In this document: positions 1-8,533 of the stretch, one piece after another | Position numbering within the stretch: the stretch's first letter is position 1 | How the letters are laid out: every line of letters starts with the position of its first letter | Assembly (NCBI GenBank): GCA_965659685.1 | Contig: CBFHXB010000015.1 | Coordinates: 1-58,260 of the forward strand | Length of the DNA stretch: 58,260 nt | Source of the DNA: MGIIa-L3 sp11892u | GTDB lineage: Archaea > Thermoplasmatota > Poseidoniia > Poseidoniales > Poseidoniaceae | Direction: 5' to 3' | Notes under the pieces: generated by a model | Databases searched by the model: none | What the model was told of the DNA's origin: nothing | Seen by the model: only the letters and a program-made list of their open reading frames with translations | Position numbers and translations under genes: made by a program

Positions 1-3000
1 GGACACGGCGCGTGATGTCGCGGGCCAGGCCACGGCTGAGCAGGGCTGGCGTTTCCGCCATGTCGAGCACGAGGCTGACCTGCGCTTCACCGTCCTGCAC
101 ATTGAGCGTCATGGCCGCAAAGCCCTCACGTTCGGTGCGCCGGACTTCGACGTCCTCCGAGGTGATGGCCACGCCTTCGAGGGTGCAGGAGCCGGCGTTG
201 ATCTCGGCGAGCATCGCTTCCGGATCTTCGGCGTTCTTGATGGCGTTCGCAATGTCGTTCACCGCCTGACGCGCCTTGGGCGCGAGGGCTCGGAAGTTCG
301 GCGCAAGCACGAGCCGTTGGAAGCGGTCCAAATCTGCCTCGGCCTGAATGGCCTCGACGTTCAGTTCCTCTTCGAGCAGGTCGTGGAATGCGGACAGGTC
401 TGGACCGGCCACAATCCACCCTTCGCGACACGGCAGCCGTTGGCGGCGGTTCGCGTCGACGCGGATGCGTCGGCCGGTTTCGGCGAGTTCCCGGACCAAC
501 GCCATCGTCGCTTCGAGGGCCTCGTCCTGGGGCGGTAGGCTGGCCGTCGCGGCTTCGGCGTCCGCATCCCAGATGTCGGCGGTCGCACCCTCAAGGGCGC
601 CGGGGGTGCCCAACGGCCACGCCGCTTGGTGCACCGCTTCACCGGTCAGGTTGCGATGGATGACGTCGACCATGAAGGGCGCCACAGGGGCCACGAGGCG
701 GCACACGGTGGTCAGCACCTCGTGGAGGGTGTGTTGGCAGGCGAGTTTGTCGGCGGTTTGGGCGCCGTCCCACAAGCGGCGACGGCTGCGGCGGACGTAC
801 CAGTTGGACAGGTCGTTGACGACGAAGTCCTCCAGCTCACGGCAGGCCTTGTGGTAATCCCACGTCACGAAGCCTTCGTGGTAGGCTTGGGCCACCGTGG
901 ACAGACGGGAGAGGATCCACCGGTCCAAGGCAGGGCGTTCAGCGACGGAAAGGTCGTCCGACGCCTCGGGGTCGTAGCCGTCGAGGGCCGCGTAATCCGC
1001 ATGGAACTTGTAGACGTTCCACAAGGTGAGGAACATCTTCGCGTAGGTTTCGCGCACGCCGTTTGAGTCAAACTTCAACGGATTCCATGGCGCTCCTGCC
1101 GTCACCATGTACCAGCGCGTGGCGTCGGCCCCTTCGCGGTTGAAGTGGTCCCAGGGGTCGACGATGTTGCCGCGGGACTTGGACATCTTCTTCCCTTCAG
1201 CATCGAGGATGAGGCCAAGCGACAGGCAGCGCTTGTAGGCGGGTGAATCGAACACGGTCGTGGACACGGCGAGCAGCGTGTAGAACCAACCGCGGGTCTG
1301 GTCGACGCCTTCGCAGATGTAATCCACAGGGAAACTGGCGTCGAAGCGTTCGCCGCCGTCGAAGGGATGGTGCCATTGCGCAAAGGGCGCACAGCCCGAA
1401 TCGAACCAGCAGTCCATGACGAAGGGCTCGCGCTGCATCGGCAAGCCGGTCGGGCTGACGAGGGTGAACGCGTCCACCACGGGGCGGTGCAGGTCCACGT
1501 CGTCAGGGCAGGCCGGGTTCTCGAAACCGGCGGCGTTGGCCTTCTCGACCTCGGCCTGAAGTTCGGCGATGGAGCCGACGCACAGCATTTCGCCGGTTTC
1601 GCTGCGCCACACCGGCAGGGGCGTGCCCCAGTAGCGCTCACGTGAGATGGCCCAGTCCTTGACGTTGCGAAGCCACTCGCCAAAGCGGCCTTCACCGACC
1701 CAGTCGGGAGCCCACTCGACCTGATCGTTGAAGGCGAGCAAGCGGTCTTTGACCGCGGTCATGCGCACGAACCAGCTGTCCATCGCGTAGTAGAGCAGGG
1801 GGTGGTCGGTGCGCCAGCAGTGCGGGTAGTCGTGGAGGTAGTCCTTCTCTCTGTAGAGCACACCCGACGCGGCGCCGTTGTTGCCCGGTCCGCCGTCGGA
1901 GGCGAGCAAGCGGATGATGTCCTCGTCGCAGGATTTCACGTAGCGGCCGTCGAGTTCGGGATGGACACCTTCGACGAAGGCACCGTCCATGCCGACGGTA
2001 TGGTGGGCCGGAAGGCCGGCTTCCATACCGAGGTGGTAGTCGTCCTCACCGTACATGACGGCGGTGTGCACCACACCGGTACCGTCGGTGGTCGTGACCC
2101 AATCGGCGGACAGCACGGTCCAGGCCGTGGTCGAATCGCCACGGGGCACGGCCTCGGGGAAGAGCGGATGGTAAGCACGGCCGACGAGGTCGGCACCCGG
2201 GATGCGTTCGACGACCTCGACGTGGTGACGCAACACCTCGCCCATGAGGTCCTCGGCGAGGATCAATTCCTCGCCAACGGTGGCGCCACCTGCGCCTTCC
2301 CACGCCTCGGGGTCTGCGGTCACGCGGACGCGGACGTAGGTGACCTCAGGCCCGACGGCCAAGCCGACGTTGCCGGGAAGCGTCCACGGCGTGGTCGTCC
2401 ACGCGAGGACGGAGGCTTCGTCGTCCACGAGCCGGAACTTGACGTAGACCGAGGGCTCCTCGACTTCCTTGTAGCCGAGGGCGACCTCGTGGCTGGAGTA
2501 GGAAGTCCCGGTTTGCGGGCAATACGGCAGCACCTTGTGCCCGCGGTAGAGCAAGCCTTGGTCGAACATGCGCTTCATCGCCCACCACGTGGATTCCACG
2601 TAGCCGTTGTCGAGGGTCACGTACGGGTTGTCGAGGTCGACCCAGTACGCCATGCGTTCGGTCATTTCACGCCAGGCTTGTTCGTAGGTCCACACGGATT
2701 CTCGGCAGGCGTCGTTGAAGGCCTGCATGCCGAAGGCTTCGATTTGTTCGTTGGACATCAGGTCAAGCCGCTTCTGCACCTCAATTTCCACGGGCAAGCC
2801 GTGGGTGTCCCAGCCGCCCTTTCGCTCGACCACGAAGCCTTGCATCGTCTTCCAGCGGCAGACGAGGTCCTTGTAGGTCCGAGCGACCACGTGATGGATG
2901 CCAGGCTTTCCGTTCGCCGTGGGCGGTCCTTCGAGGAAAACGAAGGGTGCGCCGCCGCGGCGTGCCTCGATGGAAGCCTCAAACGCACCTTCATCGGCCC

Positions 3001-3118
3001 ACTGCTTCAGCAGGCCCCCTTCGAGGGCCACCGGGTCGAGGTCGCCCGCAGGCGAAGGGCGAGGCATGCGCCGAGCACCAAGGGCCTCGTCTTCAACCTC
3101 TCCCCGCTCGTTTTCCAT
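1..3118 (-). CDS. ileS: Isoleucyl-tRNA synthetase, C-terminus cut by window edge
   Basis: Class I aminoacyl-tRNA synthetase that charges tRNA-Ile in the cytosol. Translating the minus strand from the ATG at 3116-3118 gives an uninterrupted frame of about 1039 codons to the window edge, close to full length for archaeal IleRS. The HIGH-type signature appears as GPPTANGKPGIHH (about 2890-2937), followed by GWDTHGLPVE (about 2788-2817). The KMSKS loop reads KMSKSRGN at about 1166-1190. The last visible residues (LARDITRRV) fit the region before the C-terminal tRNA-binding extension, so only a small piece is missing. It is transcribed divergently from the giant surface protein gene at 3169, with 50 bases between the two starts. 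No AT-rich promoter element stands out there. Long plus-strand open frames inside this gene are high-GC shadows. Confidence 0.96.
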   Translation of the reverse strand, partial: MENERGEVEDEALGARRMPRPSPAGDLDPVALEGGLLKQWADEGAFEASIEARRGGAPFVFLEGPPTANGKPGIHHVVARTYKDLVCRWKTMQGFVVERKGGWDTHGLPVEIEVQKRLDLMSNEQIEAFGMQAFNDACRESVWTYEQAWREMTERMAYWVDLDNPYVTLDNGYVESTWWAMKRMFDQGLLYRGHKVLPYCPQTGTSYSSHEVALGYKEVEEPSVYVKFRLVDDEASVLAWTTTPWTLPGNVGLAVGPEVTYVRVRVTADPEAWEGAGGATVGEELILAEDLMGEVLRHHVEVVERIPGADLVGRAYHPLFPEAVPRGDSTTAWTVLSADWVTTTDGTGVVHTAVMYGEDDYHLGMEAGLPAHHTVGMDGAFVEGVHPELDGRYVKSCDEDIIRLLASDGGPGNNGAASGVLYREKDYLHDYPHCWRTDHPLLYYAMDSWFVRMTAVKDRLLAFNDQVEWAPDWVGEGRFGEWLRNVKDWAISRERYWGTPLPVWRSETGEMLCVGSIAELQAEVEKANAAGFENPACPDDVDLHRPVVDAFTLVSPTGLPMQREPFVMDCWFDSGCAPFAQWHHPFDGGERFDASFPVDYICEGVDQTRGWFYTLLAVSTTVFDSPAYKRCLSLGLILDAEGKKMSKSRGNIVDPWDHFNREGADATRWYMVTAGAPWNPLKFDSNGVRETYAKMFLTLWNVYKFHADYAALDGYDPEASDDLSVAERPALDRWILSRLSTVAQAYHEGFVTWDYHKACRELEDFVVNDLSNWYVRRSRRRLWDGAQTADKLACQHTLHEVLTTVCRLVAPVAPFMVDVIHRNLTGEAVHQAAWPLGTPGALEGATADIWDADAEAATASLPPQDEALEATMALVRELAETGRRIRVDANRRQRLPCREGWIVAGPDLSAFHDLLEEELNVEAIQAEADLDRFQRLVLAPNFRALAPKARQAVNDIANAIKNAEDPEAMLAEINAGSCTLEGVAITSEDVEVRRTEREGFAAMTLNVQDGEAQVSLVLDMAETPALLSRGLARDITRRV

Positions 3119-3168
3119 TCCGTCCCAACGGTGAAGGATTCAAGTTCCGTGAGGTACAGGCGTGGCCT

Positions 3169-6100
3169 ATGGATGACGCGCGAGGCAAGGGGCTGCCCTG
3201 CGCCCTGCTGATGTTGTTCATCCTTGCCAGCTTTACGCCAATGGTGCCCGCACCGGCATTCGATGCTGCGACCAACCCTTCCGCAGCCTCGCGTGGGAAT
3301 GGACCTGAGCTTGCCCTCGGTGGCTCGGTGGAAATGGACCTTGGGCCCAATGCAGCGACCGATCCTGCGTGGATCGACCTTCCCTCGCGCGATCCCCTGA
3401 CCTCACTTGAGATGGTCATCGAACCCTCCGTGGACGGCGTTCGTGACGGATTCTCGTGGACCGGCAGCGATGCTTGGGACCACCCAGGGGCGGTTTCCGA
3501 TGGGGTCTCCACCCTCGGAGGCGCGCTCACCGCCTCCGGTGGCGCCCAGTTCTGGGACTTCAACAGCGGGGCGCCGGGTTGGACCTTTTCCAACACCTAC
3601 TCTTCTGTGGTGACCTCGCCAGCGTGCGGTTTGAACGGGTCCACCGGGGGGTCCATCCGCACCTACGCCGGCTCCACCTATGCCACCTCGCCGAGCATCG
3701 ACCTTTCTGGCGTTCCTGCGATGCCGTTGCACGTGATGATCCGTCAGGGTTCCTCGTCCTGCGGTGAAGAACCGGATTCCAATGAGGACCTTCGCATCCA
3801 GTACAAGAACGCGGGAAGTGGCTGGACCAACCTCCACACCGTGTCCGGTGCACCGTCCTCGAACAACACCTGGACCTTCTACAACTGGAATTTGCCTGCC
3901 GCAGCCTTGCACGCCAACGCGCAAATCCGCTTCCAGCAAACATCGGGTTCCAGCACGTGCTGTGATTATTGGTTCATCGACGACGTTCGCCTTGCTGCGC
4001 CGCTCCTCGCGGAGTGGACCTCACCCGTGATTGGATGGGGAGGCGGCGCCAACAACGTGGAGGAAGCGCGCTGGTCCGACGTGACCATCGAAGCAGAGCA
4101 ACCGACGGGGTCTCAACTGGTTTGGACGGTCCTCGACGGCAACGCGATGCCCATCGCGACCCATCAAAACCGCACGGGCTCCCTCATTGATCTCAGCCTG
4201 CTTGACGCCGAGGTGCACGATGAAATCCGCATTCACATGACCTTCCTCCCGGGGGTGGGCGGATCGATGCCCACCGTCCATGCCCTCCACCTTGACGGCC
4301 GCTGGGCGGACCATTTCTGGGTGGATCCAGATGCACGTGGCTGGACCCTCAACGCTTCCATTGGTTGGACGAACTACAACATCGGCGACGTGCCCGGTGC
4401 CGTGGCCTCACCGACCGACGTTTCCGAGGGGATGCGCGTCGAAGGCGACGATGGAGGATGGGTCACCACCCCATGGATCCACAGCGACCTCGCGCCTGAA
4501 GCATGGCGCTTGAGCGCGGCGACGGAGAACGTGACGACGCAAATGCGCACCCCTGCACAGTCCGCGTGGACCAACGTCACCCTGCCTCACACCTTTGCCG
4601 CCGACGAACATTCGGCTGCGGTGCAACTTCGTTTCCTCGGCATCGTTGATTCCGTCTACGTGAACGCGACCGACAACGGTACGGGCCACGGCAACGGTAC
4701 TGGAAACAGCACGGGCAACGGTACGGGCCACGGCAACGGTACTGGAAACAGCACGGGCAACTCCACCACCAACGGCACATGGGTCAACGTCCCACGGTCG
4801 TGGTGGGTCGCTTGGGTCAGAGCGGACGCATTAGGTGGTGAACGTGCGGCATCACCTCGGCTCGATTTCGGCCTCGATGGACGGGACGAATGGGGTCCTG
4901 CCACCACCATCCAGGGCATCGGTGCTTGGGGTTGGCAAGACCGTTTCCTTGATGGAAGCACCACCACGTCCACCACGGTGAATCCCTCGGGCCGAGCCAG
5001 TGCCGAGATGTGGGTGCCGAACGACCTTCTGGACTTCGGCGTGACCGTCCGCTCCGCCAACGGGAACGTCAGTGGGTGGACCGTCCTCGTCAATGGCGTC
5101 GCCGTCCTTTCCGAGTCGATGACCCCAGCACCTGCCCACCGGATTGAGTTGGATCCAAACCAAGTGGAGACCCTTCGTCAAGCCTTGACCGGCGGCGGTT
5201 CCTTGCCCGAGCAAGGCATTGCCTACCGCGAAATCGAATTCGAAGTCACGGCTTCTGGGAACGTGACCTTCGGGGCTTTGTCTGCCCCCACCACCGCCTC
5301 CGTGACCCTCTCCACCAGCGGGAGCGACGCGATGATCCTCGCGGCCAACGCTGCACGTACAGGCGACGGCACCCTGGATTTGGACTTCCTTGCGGCCAAC
5401 GACGGGCGTATCCGAATCACGTTGCAGGACGCGATCACCACGCCAACCATCGCCGTTCACGATTCGAGCATGGTGGCTGGGGATGCATCTCCAGTCGTCC
5501 CTTCTTCCGCATGGCGCAAATTCAACGCCACCTTCCTCCACGAGGCCAGCGCCGTTGCGCTGCGCCTCGATGTGGCTTCGGCGACGCAAGAGGACGCCTG
5601 GTTCATCCCCCTTGGAGGAAGTCAACCCGTGACCCTCTCGATGGATGCCGGCCTTGTCGAGCTCCACCCAGAGTCTGCTGTGACGGTTCAGCCTGGCCTT
5701 GGGATGGGTGGCTTCAGCACCTCCACAGAAGTTCAGGTCACGTTCAGGTTGACCTCGCTGTGGGACGATGCGCCTGAACTGGACCTTGGCCTGAGGATGG
5801 TCGACGGAAACGGCGTCTATTCCATGCCCGCTACGTACCGCTGGACCGACGGTTTCGCAGGACTTGACGATGACCTCGTGTTGGACGGCATCGAATTCAC
5901 GGACGAACGAGGGGCCATCCCTCCAGAGGTCACCTACCTCATCGCAGGCACTCCGGTCAACGTCACCGTTGACTTCGGTTGGGAGCAAGCCGTGACCAAC
6001 GAGGAGCCTTTCCTCCCGGGAGACGCCGAAGTTCAGGTCTGGCTCGGAGAGGACTTGGTGGCCGTGGAGGACGCTCCTGAAAACACCACCTTGGTCATCC

Positions 6101-8484
6101 CAACGGTGGCCCCGTACACCTTCGGTTCCGTCACGTGGGAGGTTCGCATCGTCTCAACCTCAAGCCTTGGCACCGGACCCATCTCGGTCATCAACCGGAC
6201 CTTCACCATCGATCCGATGGCACCGCGCGTCCTTGGTGCGGACATCGAAGCCTTCGATCACCGCATGCCGTCGGGCACCCAGCGCATCGAGATCGACATC
6301 ATGGATCACGTCCTTTTGCCGGACGACCTCGACGCCATGGTGTGGTTCGAATGGCGGGACGACGCCAACGGTGACCGCTGGCCTGATGAGGGCGAGCACA
6401 CGCCTGTCGCCCTGTTCCCGCCCAGCGACCTCACGGCGTCCACGGGCACCTACACGCTTCTTCTCGACGACCGTTCAGGCTTGGACGGCGAGCGCGTGGC
6501 CGTCTACCTCACCGGCAGCGACGAAGCGGGCCACGTGCTCGAGGACGGAGGCACCTCGGAGCGTTACAATCACCTGTTCATGTACGAGATTGGCGCCGAT
6601 GCCTCGCCTTTGATCCCCGACGATGCGTTCCGTTTCGACGACGAGGCCCGTACGGTGCTTCACCCGGGTACCCTCTACAGCGCCAGCATTGACCTCCAGG
6701 AACAGAACGGGCTCAGCGATTTGGCTTCGGTCGAATTCCATCTGGCCTTCGACCGGCCTGCCTCACCGATGGCGGTGTCCTACGACGTGGACACCGGGAA
6801 TTGCACGTCCCTGACCGACCTCGTCATCGTGGACACGTGCCGCATGCGTGGTCCGGTGTTGGACGCGCATCCCTTCGAGAAGGACATGACCCTGGAACTC
6901 AGTTTCGAATTGGCTTGGTACACGCCCGATCTCGGTGACTTGACGCGGGTTCCGGGCATGGTCATCGTTGACCGTGGCGGGAACGAGGCACGAGCCGGAT
7001 TCGATGATGCGGCATGGACGTTCTCGGCCGAACTCGAAATGCCCTCCGAGGACGTCGAGCTGTTGTTGTCGCAAGGCACCATGCTCGAGGACGGGGCGAG
7101 GTTGACCCCTGGGAGCCGTTTTGAGGTCTCAGGGGCACTGCAGTTTGCAGCCAGCGAAGAAGCGCCTGAGTTTGATTGCGAAGTCGAGGTCTCCCTTGCC
7201 GGTCGTTCGACCAAAGTGCTCGCCAAGAACGGCATCTGGACCGCAGAAATGTATGCACCTGGCTATGGTGGCACCCTTCCGTTGACGTGGGGTGTGGCGT
7301 GCCTTCCAGAAGGTGGGCGTGACGTCACAGACGAGGCCTCGGCCGTCCGCTGGATGGTCGTAGACGGCCTTGGCCCAGCCGTGGTTGAGGTCGTCTCGCC
7401 GCTGCCGGGCAGGGCGCTTGAGCCCACCACCTACGAGGTCACCCTCCTTGTGGAGGAAGAAGGTGGATTGGACTACACCACCCTCGAACTGACGTGGTGG
7501 GTGATCGATGACGCCACCGGCGATCAACTCCGCGACGGTCGTGCGCCGTTGCAACTTCTGTCCACCACCAACGTCGGCCTCCGGTTGGAGGTTCAGGGGA
7601 CCATGGACCTCTCGGGCCTAGACGCGAGCATGCTCGAGGAACGCCTGACGGTGGCCGTGGCGCTCGAAGCACGCGACTTTGCGGGCAACGAAGCCGTCCA
7701 CTTGCTGAGCGCACGAGGACAATCCGGCGCCGATGGCGCGTGGGCCATGGAGTGGTACCGGCCCGAATTCGACATCGCCCCCACCGCCGTCACCTACGGC
7801 AGCCTTGGGCTCACCACCGGTGACCAAACGGTCGTCGAAGCGGCCGTCGAGAACGTCGGTAGCCTCGACGGCGAGGTCGAAGTCCGATTTGAAATCGTGC
7901 AACTCGACGGATCCCGCACGTTGCTTCGCTCGCAACCCCTCGCCGTTGCCCAAGGCGCCGTGGGCACGGTGGCCGTGGATTGGAAGCCAGAAGTTTCCGG
8001 AGCCCAATGGATCGAAGTGGTGCTGCCGAACGGTGACATCGCCAGCGGTCCTGTGGTGGACGTGCGTGTGGAAGAACAAGCAGAGTTGTCCGAACGCATC
8101 TTCGGCACCGTCGACCCGATGCTTGGGAGTGCCGTCGCCCTCGTCGGCGTGCTGGTCGTGACCCTGTTCCTGCTGTTGATTTCCCGGGCGACGTCGCGGC
8201 AAGGGTCGCGCGACGAATACGACTGGGACGACGGCTTTGACGCCGAGGACTACGAGGACGAGCACGACGACGAATTCGACGACGAGGAGGACGCCAGCGG
8301 AAGCGCGGACAGCGCTGCTCCTGCTGCGGCAGCCGCGGCAACGTCATCCACGACCACCGAAGCGGCCCAGGGCGCATCCGACGGTTGGACTCAGGGCGCT
8401 GACGGCGTGTGGTGGTACCACGATCCGAACGATGGATCCTGGTGGTACCGCGGCGCAGACGGCGTGGACCGAAAGCACGGCTGA
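3169..8484 (+). CDS. Giant secreted, membrane-anchored surface protein with Trp-rich cytosolic C-terminal module
   Basis: A 1771-residue protein of unknown function. The ATG at 3169 is chosen because it is followed directly by a signal peptide (hydrophobic core LPCALLMLFILASF), whereas the frame upstream runs into ileS. Residues about 120-280 look like a MAM/lectin-type beta-sandwich, with paired Cys and the phrase WFIDDVRL. The long middle part is beta-rich, with Ig/CARDB-like repeats and many N-glycosylation sequons. A Gly/Asn/Ser/Thr linker around residues 500-535 is encoded by a perfect DNA repeat. One membrane helix lies near residues 1650-1670 (ALVGVLVVTLFLLLI). It is followed by a very acidic tail and a C-terminal Trp-rich module, WTQGADGVWWYHDP then GSWWYRGADG, in the last 40 residues. 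It is probably an adhesin or cell-envelope protein held in the membrane. The function is not identified. Confidence 0.85.
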   Translation: MDDARGKGLPCALLMLFILASFTPMVPAPAFDAATNPSAASRGNGPELALGGSVEMDLGPNAATDPAWIDLPSRDPLTSLEMVIEPSVDGVRDGFSWTGSDAWDHPGAVSDGVSTLGGALTASGGAQFWDFNSGAPGWTFSNTYSSVVTSPACGLNGSTGGSIRTYAGSTYATSPSIDLSGVPAMPLHVMIRQGSSSCGEEPDSNEDLRIQYKNAGSGWTNLHTVSGAPSSNNTWTFYNWNLPAAALHANAQIRFQQTSGSSTCCDYWFIDDVRLAAPLLAEWTSPVIGWGGGANNVEEARWSDVTIEAEQPTGSQLVWTVLDGNAMPIATHQNRTGSLIDLSLLDAEVHDEIRIHMTFLPGVGGSMPTVHALHLDGRWADHFWVDPDARGWTLNASIGWTNYNIGDVPGAVASPTDVSEGMRVEGDDGGWVTTPWIHSDLAPEAWRLSAATENVTTQMRTPAQSAWTNVTLPHTFAADEHSAAVQLRFLGIVDSVYVNATDNGTGHGNGTGNSTGNGTGHGNGTGNSTGNSTTNGTWVNVPRSWWVAWVRADALGGERAASPRLDFGLDGRDEWGPATTIQGIGAWGWQDRFLDGSTTTSTTVNPSGRASAEMWVPNDLLDFGVTVRSANGNVSGWTVLVNGVAVLSESMTPAPAHRIELDPNQVETLRQALTGGGSLPEQGIAYREIEFEVTASGNVTFGALSAPTTASVTLSTSGSDAMILAANAARTGDGTLDLDFLAANDGRIRITLQDAITTPTIAVHDSSMVAGDASPVVPSSAWRKFNATFLHEASAVALRLDVASATQEDAWFIPLGGSQPVTLSMDAGLVELHPESAVTVQPGLGMGGFSTSTEVQVTFRLTSLWDDAPELDLGLRMVDGNGVYSMPATYRWTDGFAGLDDDLVLDGIEFTDERGAIPPEVTYLIAGTPVNVTVDFGWEQAVTNEEPFLPGDAEVQVWLGEDLVAVEDAPENTTLVIPTVAPYTFGSVTWEVRIVSTSSLGTGPISVINRTFTIDPMAPRVLGADIEAFDHRMPSGTQRIEIDIMDHVLLPDDLDAMVWFEWRDDANGDRWPDEGEHTPVALFPPSDLTASTGTYTLLLDDRSGLDGERVAVYLTGSDEAGHVLEDGGTSERYNHLFMYEIGADASPLIPDDAFRFDDEARTVLHPGTLYSASIDLQEQNGLSDLASVEFHLAFDRPASPMAVSYDVDTGNCTSLTDLVIVDTCRMRGPVLDAHPFEKDMTLELSFELAWYTPDLGDLTRVPGMVIVDRGGNEARAGFDDAAWTFSAELEMPSEDVELLLSQGTMLEDGARLTPGSRFEVSGALQFAASEEAPEFDCEVEVSLAGRSTKVLAKNGIWTAEMYAPGYGGTLPLTWGVACLPEGGRDVTDEASAVRWMVVDGLGPAVVEVVSPLPGRALEPTTYEVTLLVEEEGGLDYTTLELTWWVIDDATGDQLRDGRAPLQLLSTTNVGLRLEVQGTMDLSGLDASMLEERLTVAVALEARDFAGNEAVHLLSARGQSGADGAWAMEWYRPEFDIAPTAVTYGSLGLTTGDQTVVEAAVENVGSLDGEVEVRFEIVQLDGSRTLLRSQPLAVAQGAVGTVAVDWKPEVSGAQWIEVVLPNGDIASGPVVDVRVEEQAELSERIFGTVDPMLGSAVALVGVLVVTLFLLLISRATSRQGSRDEYDWDDGFDAEDYEDEHDDEFDDEEDASGSADSAAPAAAAAATSSTTTEAAQGASDGWTQGADGVWWYHDPNDGSWWYRGADGVDRKHG
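4675..4758 (+). repeat. Perfect 42-bp tandem duplication encoding a sequon-rich linker
   Basis: Two identical 42-base units (4675-4716 and 4717-4758) lie in frame within the giant surface protein gene. Each encodes 14 residues, NGTGHGNGTGNSTG, containing three N-X-T sequons. The duplication is followed by NSTTNGT, which continues the pattern. Base-perfect identity indicates a recent duplication or a copy-number-variable linker. Confidence 0.9.
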
Positions 8485-8487
8485 TGG

Positions 8488-8508
8488 CGCCTCAACCCCT
8501 ATGAGGCG
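8488..8508 (+). terminator. Stem-loop just after the giant surface protein gene
   Basis: A perfect 7-bp inverted repeat (CGCCTCA at 8488-8494, TGAGGCG at 8502-8508) with a 7-base loop starts three bases after the stop codon and ends 25 bases before nadE. No T-tract follows, so it does not look like a typical archaeal oligo-T terminator. It may act in RNA 3' end processing or stability. Chance formation cannot be excluded in such GC-rich DNA. Confidence 0.3.
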
Positions 8509-8533
8509 GGCATGAAAGACAGGACTGAGCCTC

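Noticed and set aside
1802..3211. Plus-strand open frame of 469 codons inside ileS
   Set aside because: It is antisense to a clear IleRS with all motifs, shows no recognisable domain, and has the Val/His/Gly-rich composition expected of a high-GC shadow frame.
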